41,454 nt of DNA from JAQBYK01 sp964499425 (GTDB lineage Bacteria > Patescibacteriota > Gracilibacteria > UBA1369 > LOWO2-01-FULL-3). Below are positions 7,083-16,140 of the stretch, piece by piece. Below the pieces are notes generated by a model. That model was not told the DNA's origin. It made no database searches and saw only the letters and a list, made by a program, of their open reading frames with translations. The stretch is from NCBI GenBank assembly GCA_964499425.1, contig CAZCLD010000006.1, positions 1-41,454 of the forward strand, written 5' to 3'. The position numbers and the translations under genes were made by a program. Numbering within the stretch: position 1 is the first letter of the stretch; each line of letters opens with the position of its first letter.

Positions 7083-10000
7083 TACCATTTTGAGAAAGTT
7101 TTACGATAGTGGTCTTCCAGTGTAGGAATGTTAGTTTTGATCAAATCTTTGATTGTGAAATTTTGGTCTTCAGTGGTTACCCCGATTTTCTGGTGTAGTC
7201 TATCGAAATGTTCTTCGAATTCTTTTTGGCGTTTTGGATCTATTGTTACTATGAATCGGGATTGTGATTCAGAGAAAAGATAGTAGTCCTCACGGAAAGG
7301 TAGTTTCCCTAGATCTAAATCCATTCCGAGTTGTCCAGCAATTGCCATTTTTGCTAGTGCGATGCCTATTCCTCCTTGGTTTGGGCTCAAGGCAGAAGAA
7401 ATAAGGCGTTTTTCTGTCGCATCCGCAAATTTTTCGTAGAGGACCTTTGCTTTTTCAGCATTTACTTGTGGTATTGAATTGCCAATCAAATTGTGATGAT
7501 CCAAGTATTCGCTTCCGCCGAGTTCTTCCTTTGTTTCTCCAAGAATATAAACTAAATCCCCGGGGATTTTTGGGTCGAGTGATATTGATTTTGTTATATC
7601 AGAGATGATTCCTATTGAGGAAATGAGGAGAGTTGGAGGTACTGATATTTTGATTGCTTCTCCTTCTTTGTTGAATCCCTTGAAATCGTTAAACATTGAG
7701 TCTTTTCCAGAAATGTAAGGGGTGCCGTATACAACTGCATAGTCGTAGCAGGCTTGTGCCGCGGCTTTTAGTTCACCGAGTCTTTGTTCTTCGTTTGAGC
7801 TGCACCAGCAAAAGTTGTCCATTAAGGCGAGATGGTTGAGTGTTCCTCCTGTTGCGATTATGTTTCTGATTGCTGTATCTATGGCGCATGCTGCCATGTG
7901 ATATGTGTCGATGAAAGAATAGTTAGCGTTGATTCCTTGGGAACAGATGATTCCCTTGGAGCTTTCGGGAAAAGGTTTGGTTACTGAGCTCATGGCATTT
8001 ACGCGGCCTTTTCCCTGGAGTGGTTTAACGACTGATCCGCCTTGTACATTGTGGTCGTATTGGGTTGTTATGAATTCGTAGCTTGCTATGTTGGGACGCT
8101 CGAGCATTTGATGTAATGCGTTTGTCAAATCTGGAACACCAAAGTCGGGATCTTTATGTTTGGTCTTTTTGTAGACGGTTTTAAGTGTCTTTGGGGGTAG
8201 TCCGTCGTGGAGGAAATCCATTTCAAGGTCCATGATTGTTTCACCAGTGTGGTTTACGATGCATCTTTTTTCATCTGTAAATTCTCCAATAACTTTTGAT
8301 TCGACTCCTCTTTTTGTCATGAGCTCTTGAAACTTTTCTAACTTATCTGCCGGTACTGCAAGAGTCATTCTTTCCTGTGATTCGCTGATCCAAATCTTCC
8401 AAGGCTCTAAATTAGGATATTTGAGAGGTACTTTTTCTAGATCTACAACGCAACCACCGCATTCTTTGGCCATTTCTGCAACTGAGCATGATATCCCACC
8501 AGCTCCACAATCTGTGATTGAGTTGTACAGTCCAAGATCGCGTGCTTCTTTGACTATGGCGTCAGAGAGCTTTTTCTGTGTTATTGGATCTCCAATTTGG
8601 ACTGCTGTTGCAGGGCTTCCTGTTGATAGTGCTTCTGAGGAAAAGGTTGCTCCGTGGATCCCGTCTTGTCCTACTCTTCCGCCTATCACAACTACTTTGT
8701 CGCCTGGTTTTGCAGATTTCTCTGAGCTTGGTTTTCCGTTGATTTCCTTAGGTATCAAACCAACTGTGCCAACAAAAATTAGTGGTTTACCTTTGTAATC
8801 TTTGTGAAAGAGGACAAATCCTTGTGGAGTTGGTATGCCGCTATTGTTCCCACCAGAATTTACACCCTCGACTACGCCCTCAAGGATCCTTTTTGGTGAG
8901 AGCATGGGGTTTGTTAGCTCTTTGTCTCGATAGATTGGCTCACTATCGTCGGGGAGTCCTACGCAAAACCCATATTTATTAATAATTGGTTTCGCTCCCA
9001 ATCCATATCCAATACAATCACGATTTACACCGACTATCCCTGTTATTGATCCCCCGAATGGATCTAAGGCCGAAGGGCTGTTGTGTGTTTCTGCTTTATC
9101 GGTGATTACCCAATTCTCATCGAATACAATTCCGCCAGAATTGTCGGAAAACACTGAGACACAAAAGTCTTTATCTCCTTTTGCTTTACGTATTTCTTGG
9201 GTAGCTTTTTTTATGTAGCCTTTGTATAGGCCCTCTTCATTATCATCGATTTTTGCTGCAAAAATGGTGTGTTTGCAGTGTTCAGACCAGGTTTGTGCTA
9301 AGGATTCAAGCTCTATGTCAGTTGGATTTCGACCTTCTTTTTGGAAGTAGGCCTTGATTGTTTCTAGATAATCTTTTTCTAGAGCGAGTGGTCCTCGACG
9401 AGTGCCATCTTCGTTGGGGATGCCTTCTTTTCCTAGTTTTAATAACTCTTCTTTAGGAATATTGAGATTGACTTCATCTGCTTGAGGGTGAGATTTGAGA
9501 TGAACTTTGGGGACTACAGTGTCCATTCCTCGTTCTTCTGCAAATTTACTGTGTTCTTTGATGAATATGCTTTGAATCAGGTCGTTAGCAAGGGCTTTTC
9601 CAATTTTTTCGGTGTCCTCCTTGTTGATGTTTCCCTTAATGAGAATGAGAGTAGAGCTGTGAACACTTTCCAGGTTCTCAAATTCTGTTTTGAGAAGTTC
9701 TTCGATGCTTTCTTTTGCGGTGTTGGCGACGTTATCTGTTACTCCGGGAAGAAAACCAATCTCGAGTGCAAAATCAAAGCTGGATTGATCGTGGTCATCA
9801 ATGCGATAATCTTGAGTTACTGGGTTTGAAAGCATCTGTGCCACTGCTTTGATCTCTGATTCCTTCAAATCTTTGTTGAGTGTATATACCTCAATTACTT
9901 TTGCGCTTGATACATCAAATCCGAGGCCGCGTATTTTTTCCTGCATTACCAGCGATTTGGAGTCGTTAACAGTGGTGAAAACTTCGATTCGGTGTGCCAT
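7082..10000 (-). CDS. purL: phosphoribosylformylglycinamidine synthase, PurS-PurS-PurL fusion
   Basis: 972 residues, intermediate between small PurL (about 600-750) and the large all-in-one enzyme (about 1300). The first ~75 residues look like PurS (IEVFTTV start, then LGFDV and an MLSNPVTQDYRI end). Residues about 75-165 look like a second, diverged PurS-like unit. The synthetase begins near residue 190, with TWSEHCKHTIFAAK, ETHNSPSALDPFGGS, a GGRVGQDGIHGATFSS loop and a C-terminal ATP-binding half. No glutaminase domain is present; that is PurQ just downstream. The ATP-dependent reaction is FGAR plus ammonia to FGAM. The start is ATG 10000, divergent from the CheD-like gene with a palindrome in between. 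Confidence 0.93.
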   Translation of the reverse strand: MAHRIEVFTTVNDSKSLVMQEKIRGLGFDVSSAKVIEVYTLNKDLKESEIKAVAQMLSNPVTQDYRIDDHDQSSFDFALEIGFLPGVTDNVANTAKESIEELLKTEFENLESVHSSTLILIKGNINKEDTEKIGKALANDLIQSIFIKEHSKFAEERGMDTVVPKVHLKSHPQADEVNLNIPKEELLKLGKEGIPNEDGTRRGPLALEKDYLETIKAYFQKEGRNPTDIELESLAQTWSEHCKHTIFAAKIDDNEEGLYKGYIKKATQEIRKAKGDKDFCVSVFSDNSGGIVFDENWVITDKAETHNSPSALDPFGGSITGIVGVNRDCIGYGLGAKPIINKYGFCVGLPDDSEPIYRDKELTNPMLSPKRILEGVVEGVNSGGNNSGIPTPQGFVLFHKDYKGKPLIFVGTVGLIPKEINGKPSSEKSAKPGDKVVVIGGRVGQDGIHGATFSSEALSTGSPATAVQIGDPITQKKLSDAIVKEARDLGLYNSITDCGAGGISCSVAEMAKECGGCVVDLEKVPLKYPNLEPWKIWISESQERMTLAVPADKLEKFQELMTKRGVESKVIGEFTDEKRCIVNHTGETIMDLEMDFLHDGLPPKTLKTVYKKTKHKDPDFGVPDLTNALHQMLERPNIASYEFITTQYDHNVQGGSVVKPLQGKGRVNAMSSVTKPFPESSKGIICSQGINANYSFIDTYHMAACAIDTAIRNIIATGGTLNHLALMDNFCWCSSNEEQRLGELKAAAQACYDYAVVYGTPYISGKDSMFNDFKGFNKEGEAIKISVPPTLLISSIGIISDITKSISLDPKIPGDLVYILGETKEELGGSEYLDHHNLIGNSIPQVNAEKAKVLYEKFADATEKRLISSALSPNQGGIGIALAKMAIAGQLGMDLDLGKLPFREDYYLFSESQSRFIVTIDPKRQKEFEEHFDRLHQKIGVTTEDQNFTIKDLIKTNIPTLEDHYRKTFSKW

Positions 10001-10019
10001 TTATGAGTTATGAGATGCC

Positions 10020-10048
10020 CTTCGTCTTGAAGATAACATCAAGCGAAG
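10020..10048. repeat. imperfect palindrome between purL and the CheD-like gene
   Basis: CTTCGTCTTGA (10020-10030) pairs with TCAAGCGAAG (10039-10048) except for one bulged T, leaving an eight-base centre. It lies 20 bases upstream of the purL start and 26 bases upstream of the -10 box of the divergent gene. The position fits an operator for one or both genes. Confidence 0.4.
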
Positions 10049-10073
10049 GCTATGGCAAGAGCCTAAAAAATGG

Positions 10074-10079
10074 TATAAT
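10074..10079 (+). promoter_or_regulatory. extended -10 promoter (TGGTATAAT) of the CheD-like gene
   Basis: TATAAT preceded by TGG, eight bases before ATG 10088. No -35 match, as is common for extended -10 promoters. The transcript would be leaderless or nearly so. Confidence 0.55.
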
Positions 10080-10087
10080 ACCGGGAC

Positions 10088-11611
10088 ATGTCTATAGCTC
10101 AACCACACATAGAAGGATCTGATGGACTCAAATTTTTTCAACCAGAGCAGGTTGAGGATTTGGTGTTGGAAGCTGAAACTTTAAATGATAGGTATCAGAG
10201 TTTTGAAGGTGAAGTTAAGGAGGTCTTTTTGAAAAGAGGAATTTCCAGTTTGGAGCAAATTGTTTTGAAGTTGCCGCCTATTTTTCAGGATGATATGGAT
10301 GCGTTTGTTGATAATATGAAATTTTTTGAAGCGAAAATTGTTGGAGAATTTGGTGCCTTGAATGATCTTGCCATTGAAAGCGAGACTAGATTTTCTGAAT
10401 TGAAGAGAGAACTGGATTCTGTGAAAGCCAAATTTGCAAGGGATGAGCTTGAGCTTGAAAGGCAGATCTTGCGGTTGAATGACGAAATTGATGCTTTGGA
10501 TAAAAAATACCAAGAGATTTCGACGAGAATGGAGGCGTTGGGAAGAAAAATGTTCGTATGGAAGAAAGGCGCAAAAAGGGAGGGGATTAGAATAGAAGGA
10601 TCGAAGATTTTTAAGAAAAGGAGAGCTAAGAAAAAACAGCGTAGTGCGAGGCAGTCTGAAAAAAATGCCTTGCAACATGATTTTGACGAGGAAGGATATC
10701 GCCTGGGACGTAAAATTGATTTGTCAGAAGAGGAGTTTATAAGTAGAAAAGTGGCTGTTTCGGAAATGCTTCTAAGACTTTTGGATGAATTGAGGCATCT
10801 TATGGAGACTATTTTAAAATCTTTGAAGTATCTAGAGAATGGGGGGAATTTAAATGGGGTTGATATTACGGTGATTGATACAAGGGCTAGAGTTCAGGCT
10901 TTTTTGGCTGAAGCTGAAGCCGGGCTGGATATGCACGAAGACGGATTTGAACTTCTGGATGCTTATGAGGCTGATGCTTCGGAGCTTTTTGCGATGACTG
11001 ATGATCCTGGGCGTCATAATCAAGATAGTTATGAGTATCTTGTGGATTCTGAGCGGAGAGAAGGTCCGACTAGACTGTATACTGGACAGATATTGGAAAC
11101 TGAAAATGATTCTTTTACTAATCAATTTGTCTCTTGTGCTCTTGTGGAGGTGTTTTCTCCGAATTCAAACAAACATGTGGCTTTTCATCTTCCGCCGACA
11201 TTTAAAACAAGTATCCTTACGAAGACTGCTGATTTTAAAACATACGGGCCGGGTTTTTTTTACAAGAAGTTACAGGCATTTGTTGAGGCCGAAGGTCTTG
11301 ATTTCAAAGATTTGGAGGTAAAGGTGGTTTCAGGAGTAACTGTTCCACCAGATGAGATTATTGCTAGTTTTACTGCGCTAGGGTTGAGGAATGAAAACAT
11401 GCAAATAGTCCAGGTGCCCTTACAGAACTTTGCTGCAATGACTTTAGCTGCTCAAAAAAGGATTTTGCTTCAGGGTGAGAACGTTGATTTTGTTGATAGT
11501 TATAATTGGGAAAAAGAGGCGGGACGCATTTTTTATACTGTAGGAGGTAGAAATGGCAGGGGATATGCCTATAAGAATACTGGGGAAAAGAGGAGATTTG
11601 TAATTAGTTAG
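10088..11611 (+). CDS. coiled-coil protein with C-terminal CheD-like deamidase domain (predicted)
   Basis: 507 residues, not a family I can name as a whole. Residues about 20-155 are Glu/Leu/Lys-rich heptad-like helix (coiled coil). A strongly basic patch lies at 158-192 (KKRRAKKKQR), with a second helical region at 215-300. The C-terminal domain (about 328-490) resembles CheD, a glutamine deamidase of chemoreceptors. T344, C350 and H367 have exactly the T-x5-C-x16-H spacing of the CheD catalytic triad (Thr21, Cys27, His44 in Thermotoga CheD), with SCALVEVF then HLPP in place of GSCVAV and HxMLP. A later VKVVSG and GLRNENM segment resembles CheD KxFGGA and GxRN. There is no signal peptide. 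Target and role are unknown; a fold prediction could refute the assignment. The gene overlaps the secA end by eight bases. Confidence 0.6.
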   Translation: MSIAQPHIEGSDGLKFFQPEQVEDLVLEAETLNDRYQSFEGEVKEVFLKRGISSLEQIVLKLPPIFQDDMDAFVDNMKFFEAKIVGEFGALNDLAIESETRFSELKRELDSVKAKFARDELELERQILRLNDEIDALDKKYQEISTRMEALGRKMFVWKKGAKREGIRIEGSKIFKKRRAKKKQRSARQSEKNALQHDFDEEGYRLGRKIDLSEEEFISRKVAVSEMLLRLLDELRHLMETILKSLKYLENGGNLNGVDITVIDTRARVQAFLAEAEAGLDMHEDGFELLDAYEADASELFAMTDDPGRHNQDSYEYLVDSERREGPTRLYTGQILETENDSFTNQFVSCALVEVFSPNSNKHVAFHLPPTFKTSILTKTADFKTYGPGFFYKKLQAFVEAEGLDFKDLEVKVVSGVTVPPDEIIASFTALGLRNENMQIVQVPLQNFAAMTLAAQKRILLQGENVDFVDSYNWEKEAGRIFYTVGGRNGRGYAYKNTGEKRRFVIS

Positions 11612-14288
11612 TCCCGCAGCATTTTTTGTATTTTTTGCCGCTTCCACATGGGCAAGGGTCGTTTCGGCCTACTTTCCCGACTTGAGTGACTGGTTCCCGG
11701 GTAGCTTGGCTGACTTTGACTACAACGGGGTTATCTGAATCTGCGCTGTCCATGGTGCTTCGTGTCACTGTACCTGGTTTGGCAGTTGTGACTCTGGTAT
11801 GCCCGGATAAGGGGGCGGATACTTCATCCTCGTTTGTGCGCATTTGTTTGACTTCGCTGCGTGCCATCATGGCTTGAGGAATTACCTTTTCCGGTTCGAT
11901 CTTAAAAAGTGTGTTTATTGTATTATTTTGTATCATCCCGAGCATCTCTGTGAACATTTGGTACCCCTGGGATTTGTATTCTGTTAGAGGGTCTTTTTGC
12001 GCGTATCCACTGAATGCTACGTTTTCTCTCAGTTGGGTCATTGAGTCGATATGTTCCATCCAGAGTACGTCATTTGCTCTTAGGAATACCGCTTTTTCTA
12101 CTTTTCTCATTAACTCGGGTTCGGGGAGTTCTTCTTCCCTTTTTTTGTATGTTTCGTCGAGATATGTTTTGGCTTTTTCTACTAGTTTGTCCTGTGTTTT
12201 TATTGATTCTAAATCTTCTAATTTGAGCGGTTTATCTCTGTCTTTGTGAATGGCATTTAGAGCTTCCCAGATTTCTTTGTAATCCCAATCTTTTGGTGGT
12301 CTGGCCTCTGTGTGGTTAAGGACTATTCCTTCGGCGGTTTCATCTATCATTTCTTGAATTTCTTCTTTGTTTTCGTCTTTTGAGAGAAATTTTTGTCGTC
12401 TTTTGTAAATGACATTTCTGTGAATGTTCATGATATCGTCGTATTCTACTAGGTGTTTTCTGATGTCGAAATTGCGACCTTCTACTTTTTTCTGAGCACT
12501 TTCAATCGAACGACTGATCAATTTGTTTTGGATAGGCATGTCTTCTGGAACCTTCAGGAGTGTCATCATGTTTTTGATTTTGTCTGCTCCAAAAAGGCGC
12601 ATGAGAGTATCTTCCATTGAGGCGAAGAATTGGCTTGCACCAGGGTCTCCTTGACGTCCGGAACGACCTCTGAGCTGATTGTCTATGCGTCTGGATTCAT
12701 GTCGTTCAGTTCCAAGTACGTATAAGCCACCGAGTGCTTTTACTTCATCGTTAATTTTAATGTCAGTACCACGCCCCGCCATGTTGGTGGCGATGGTTAC
12801 AGCACCTTTCTTGCCGGCGTTGCTAACGATTTCAGCTTCTCTTTCGTGGTGTTTAGCGTTTAGAACGTTATGAGGGATTCCTTCAAGTTTCAGAAGTTTG
12901 CTAATTAGCTCAGATTTCTCAACTGAAATTGTACCGACGAGCATTGGTTGTCCTTTTTTGTGTAATTCTTTGATTTCTTCAACTATCGCTTTGAATTTGC
13001 CTCTCTGTGTTTTGTAAATCACATCTGTCATGTCGTCTCGTATGACTGGTTTGTTTGTTGGCATGACGAGCGTTTCCAATCCATAAATTTGGTAGAATTC
13101 CTCTGCTTCAGTTTCTGCTGTACCGGTCATCCCTGCTAATTTATCGAATAGCCGAAAGTAGTTTTGGAAAGATACTGTTGCTAGAGTTTTGGATTCACGT
13201 TTTACTTCGACGTTTTCCTTAGCTTCGATGGCTTGATGTAAACCTTGAGAATATCGACGACCTGGCATTAGGCGTCCTGTGAATTCATCGATGATGACAA
13301 TTTCACCTTCTTTAATCATATAATCTACGTCGACTTTGTAGCAGGTTAATGAACGAAGGGCTTGTTCGATGTGATGTACTTCTGCAAATCCTGCTTCGGT
13401 GTAGATATTTTCTATGCCTAGAAGTTCTTCCATTTTTGCTATTCCTTCCTCTGTTAGTGTTGCTGTTTTGCCTTTCTCGTCTATGTCGTAGTGAGTGTTT
13501 TCTTTTAGTTGAGGAATTAATTTTGAATATTTTTGATATTTAGAAGTGGATTCTGCGGCTGGTGCGGAAATGATGAGCGGTGTACGTGCTTCATCAATCA
13601 GAATGGAGTCGACTTCATCCACTATGGCGTAATGGAGATTTCTTTGTACTACGCGCTCAGGGGTAGTTGCCATATTATCGCGGAGATAATCAAAACCAAA
13701 TTCATTGTTGGTTCCGTAGGTGATGTCAGCGTTATATGCTGCCTTTTTCTCTTCGTGAGACATTCCGTGTGCTGATACACCAACTGATAGTCCAAGGTAG
13801 TTATAGAGGCCTCCCATCCATTCTGCATCACGATGTGCGAGATAATCATTAACAGTTACTAGGAAGACGCCTTTTTCTGTGAGAGCGTTTAGATAAACAG
13901 GCATTGTACAAACAAGGGTTTTTCCTTCACCTGTCTTCATTTCGGCAATATTCCCCTGATGAAGCACAACACCTCCAAGGAGTTGGACGTCGTAAGGGAT
14001 CATCTCCCATTTAGTGTCTTTTTCTCGAACTGGCCAGCTTTTTCCCATCAAATGACGACAGGCTGTTTTTACTAAAGCGAAAGCCTCTGGGAGAATGTCA
14101 TCGTAGGTTTCTCCATTTTTCAGACGTTCTTTGAATTCATTGGTTTTTGCGAGAACGGCCTTTTGATCTTTGATTGTTTCTTGGTATTTGGCCTCGATTT
14201 CATTGATTTTTCCTACTAGTGGACGGATTTTTTTCAGTGCTTTTTCGTTCTGGTCTCCTAGTAATTTCTTGATGGCTTTTTTGAACAT
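11604..14288 (-). CDS. secA: preprotein translocase ATPase SecA
   Basis: 894 residues, full length. SecA is the ATP-driven motor that pushes unfolded secretory proteins through SecYEG. Visible are Walker A MKTGEGKT (117-124), the DEVDSILIDEARTPLI segment around Walker B, the preprotein cross-linking region, the helicase-like MAGRGTDIKI motif and a QLRGRSGRQGDPG segment. The last 20 residues form the SEC-C zinc motif CPCGSGKKYKKCC, used for SecB or ribosome contact. The presence of many predicted exported proteins in the window fits. It has its own promoter with an almost absent leader, and overlaps the convergent CheD-like gene at the stop codons. Confidence 0.97.
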   Translation of the reverse strand: MFKKAIKKLLGDQNEKALKKIRPLVGKINEIEAKYQETIKDQKAVLAKTNEFKERLKNGETYDDILPEAFALVKTACRHLMGKSWPVREKDTKWEMIPYDVQLLGGVVLHQGNIAEMKTGEGKTLVCTMPVYLNALTEKGVFLVTVNDYLAHRDAEWMGGLYNYLGLSVGVSAHGMSHEEKKAAYNADITYGTNNEFGFDYLRDNMATTPERVVQRNLHYAIVDEVDSILIDEARTPLIISAPAAESTSKYQKYSKLIPQLKENTHYDIDEKGKTATLTEEGIAKMEELLGIENIYTEAGFAEVHHIEQALRSLTCYKVDVDYMIKEGEIVIIDEFTGRLMPGRRYSQGLHQAIEAKENVEVKRESKTLATVSFQNYFRLFDKLAGMTGTAETEAEEFYQIYGLETLVMPTNKPVIRDDMTDVIYKTQRGKFKAIVEEIKELHKKGQPMLVGTISVEKSELISKLLKLEGIPHNVLNAKHHEREAEIVSNAGKKGAVTIATNMAGRGTDIKINDEVKALGGLYVLGTERHESRRIDNQLRGRSGRQGDPGASQFFASMEDTLMRLFGADKIKNMMTLLKVPEDMPIQNKLISRSIESAQKKVEGRNFDIRKHLVEYDDIMNIHRNVIYKRRQKFLSKDENKEEIQEMIDETAEGIVLNHTEARPPKDWDYKEIWEALNAIHKDRDKPLKLEDLESIKTQDKLVEKAKTYLDETYKKREEELPEPELMRKVEKAVFLRANDVLWMEHIDSMTQLRENVAFSGYAQKDPLTEYKSQGYQMFTEMLGMIQNNTINTLFKIEPEKVIPQAMMARSEVKQMRTNEDEVSAPLSGHTRVTTAKPGTVTRSTMDSADSDNPVVVKVSQATREPVTQVGKVGRNDPCPCGSGKKYKKCCGTN

Positions 14289-14297
14289 AGTGAGCAG

Positions 14298-14327
14298 ATA
14301 TTAACACTGTTTTGTAGTTGTTCTCAA
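14298..14327 (-). promoter_or_regulatory. promoter of secA
   Basis: -35 TTGAGA (14327-14322), 18-base spacer, -10 TAATAT (14303-14298), then nine bases to the ATG. Predicted leader is about two or three nucleotides, with no room for a Shine-Dalgarno sequence. Confidence 0.55.
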
Positions 14328-14334
14328 GAAAAAC

Positions 14335-14362
14335 TTGACATATGGGAAAAAATTAATAAAAT
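14335..14362 (+). promoter_or_regulatory. promoter of the small gene at 14392
   Basis: -35 TTGACA (14335-14340, perfect), 16-base spacer, -10 TAAAAT (14357-14362). The predicted start of transcription is near 14369, giving a leader of about 22 bases. It is divergent from and adjacent to the secA promoter. Confidence 0.6.
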
Positions 14363-14391
14363 AGGCAACTAATTACTTAATTTATTAAATT

Positions 14392-14691
14392 ATGACTAGA
14401 TTAGAAATCAAAAGTGCTGCACCGAGTTTGCACGAGGCAGGCGTTGGTAACAGAGCTGTTCGTGACTGTTATGTCCATGTACCATCGGAGCGTGCAAGCC
14501 TTCAAGATCTTGAGGGGTTTGCCACTGCGAGGTCTACGAATGGTACAAGTAGAGTTGATAGTACTGCTGGGAGTGTGGGGGCTCAAGTTGCAGGTGCTGT
14601 TGATTTGGAGCTTGATCAGGATAGGCAAGAAGGATGGGGGATTGATGAGGAGACTTTTGAGCAGTTGAGTGGGACTAGGGTGGAATTCTGA
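14392..14691 (+). CDS. small unknown protein, 99 residues
   Basis: A 99-codon frame ending in TGA, one base before the end of the convergent sugar transferase gene. No signal peptide, membrane segment or known motif. The N-terminal half is mixed and contains two Cys-free basic/acidic segments; the middle is Ser/Thr/Gly/Ala-rich; the last 30 residues are acidic (LDQDRQEGWGIDEETF). Support for a gene is the strong promoter (perfect TTGACA) and the way it exactly fills the space between secA and its neighbour. No ribosome binding site precedes the ATG. No function is proposed. A minus-strand alternative frame in the same stretch lacks such support. Confidence 0.55.
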   Translation: MTRLEIKSAAPSLHEAGVGNRAVRDCYVHVPSERASLQDLEGFATARSTNGTSRVDSTAGSVGAQVAGAVDLELDQDRQEGWGIDEETFEQLSGTRVEF

Positions 14692-16119
14692 TTACTCCTT
14701 GTAACCTTTGAGAATCACTCCTATTGTTCGGAAGATGATCCTGAGGTCGCGTAAAATGGACCAATTCTCAATATAAAAGCGGTCGAGTTTGACTTCCTCC
14801 TCAAAGGAGAGGTCGGACCGGCCGCTTATTTGTGGTAGGCCAGTCAGTCCTGGTTTGATTGTTAGGACGAAATGATGGTGTTTTTTATAATTTGCTACTT
14901 CTTCGGGGAGGTGTGGGCGGGGACCTACCAGGCTCATGTTTCCGATTAATACATTCCATAATTGCGGAAGTTCGTCAATTGAGTAACGCCTGATGAATTT
15001 CCCAACTTCTGTAACTCGGGGGTCTTCCTGGATTTTCACTAATGGGCCGTCGCTCCTTGTGTTTTTATGCGCAAGATCTCTGTAGCGTTTTGAGTGTGTA
15101 TTGGCTTGCATAGAGCGGAATTTGTAGAATTTGAAGAGCTTTCCTTTTTGTCCGACTCTTTTTGCGGGTTTGCCATCATCGAGTTTTGAAAAGAGGATTG
15201 GGCCTTTAGAATCGATTTTTATAGCAATTGCGCTGATGAGGAAAACCGGGGATAGAATGATGAATCCAAATATTGAACCAATAACATCTAAAATCCTCTT
15301 GTTGACTTTGCCCCAGCCGTCGAGAGGCGTTGGTTTGAGGCTTATGATAGGGATTCCTCCAATTGTGTTTGTGCTTATGTTTGTACGTCTAACTTCTATT
15401 AAATCGGGTACGAATCTGTAATGAATGTGATTGAGTTCACAAAATTCAAGAATATCTTGATCCTGAGTTTCGGAATCCGATTGTGTCTGAATCACTTCAT
15501 CAACATTTCTTCTTCTGAGGATTTTCTCTAATTGTTTGATTGCACCAAAAACTTTGAGATCTGTTTTTGGTTTTCTATTACCAATGAGTCCCAATATTTT
15601 GTAGCTTGAGTCTTTTAAGAGGCATTGATTTAATTCTTCTGTGATGTTGTTGTTGCCGATGAATACAAGTCTTCTTTGTCCTATACCTATGCTTAAAAAA
15701 TAGATTTGGACTATTCGTATGAGTGCGCGGCCGGCAAGGACGAAAATGAATGTTAGTGCCCAACCGTAGAAGAGTGCGAGTCTGGAATAGGGAAAGGTCC
15801 TAGTAAAGAAGAAGTAAGTGATTATAGCCATGACCCATATCCCGCAAAGGGTTGTTGTTCTGCGGGTTTCTTGTGAGAATTTTGAAGTTAACTTGAGGCT
15901 GTATAGTTTCCCTAGTGCGAAAATGATAATTAGTGCAGTTGCAGCTGTGAGGCTAAATTTGAGGTATTCTGTGGTGCTTGGTAGGACGCTGTAGTCGATG
16001 GCTTTGGTTAAAGGCTCGGTGTAGATGCGAAGTTTGTAAGCTGCTAAAAACGCTAGGACCGTCATTAGAAAGTCGGTAGGGATTTTTATTATGCCGAAGA
16101 AGATTTCAAAGCGTTTCAT
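14692..16119 (-). CDS. polyprenyl-phosphate sugar-1-phosphate transferase (WcaJ/WbaP type)
   Basis: 475 residues. It starts with four to five membrane helices (about 10-130), then a nucleotide-binding-like central domain (RRLVFIGNNNITEELN, about 143-230). The C-terminal bacterial sugar transferase domain (about 268-475) has KRILDVIGS, a KFRSMQ segment, DELPQLWNVLIGNMSLVGPRP and PGLTGLPQISGR. The family moves a sugar-1-phosphate from a UDP-sugar to undecaprenyl phosphate, the first step for exopolysaccharide, O-unit or glycoprotein glycan synthesis at the inner membrane. The sugar cannot be read from the sequence; galU at 25881 could supply UDP-glucose. It follows rnpB on the same strand and has a TATAAT eight bases before the ATG. 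Confidence 0.9.
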   Translation of the reverse strand: MKRFEIFFGIIKIPTDFLMTVLAFLAAYKLRIYTEPLTKAIDYSVLPSTTEYLKFSLTAATALIIIFALGKLYSLKLTSKFSQETRRTTTLCGIWVMAIITYFFFTRTFPYSRLALFYGWALTFIFVLAGRALIRIVQIYFLSIGIGQRRLVFIGNNNITEELNQCLLKDSSYKILGLIGNRKPKTDLKVFGAIKQLEKILRRRNVDEVIQTQSDSETQDQDILEFCELNHIHYRFVPDLIEVRRTNISTNTIGGIPIISLKPTPLDGWGKVNKRILDVIGSIFGFIILSPVFLISAIAIKIDSKGPILFSKLDDGKPAKRVGQKGKLFKFYKFRSMQANTHSKRYRDLAHKNTRSDGPLVKIQEDPRVTEVGKFIRRYSIDELPQLWNVLIGNMSLVGPRPHLPEEVANYKKHHHFVLTIKPGLTGLPQISGRSDLSFEEEVKLDRFYIENWSILRDLRIIFRTIGVILKGYKE

Positions 16120-16127
16120 GAATTATG

Positions 16128-16133
16128 ATTATA
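16128..16133 (-). promoter_or_regulatory. -10 box (TATAAT) of the sugar transferase gene
   Basis: TATAAT on the minus strand in the gap after rnpB, eight bases before ATG 16119. The -35 position falls in the rnpB 3' end and is weak. Predicted leaderless transcript. Confidence 0.45.
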
Positions 16134-16140
16134 GGTGCTC

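Noticed and set aside
14401..14628. A minus-strand frame opposite the gene at 14392
   Set aside because: No promoter or start context; the plus-strand frame has TTGACA/TAAAAT and fits the gap exactly.
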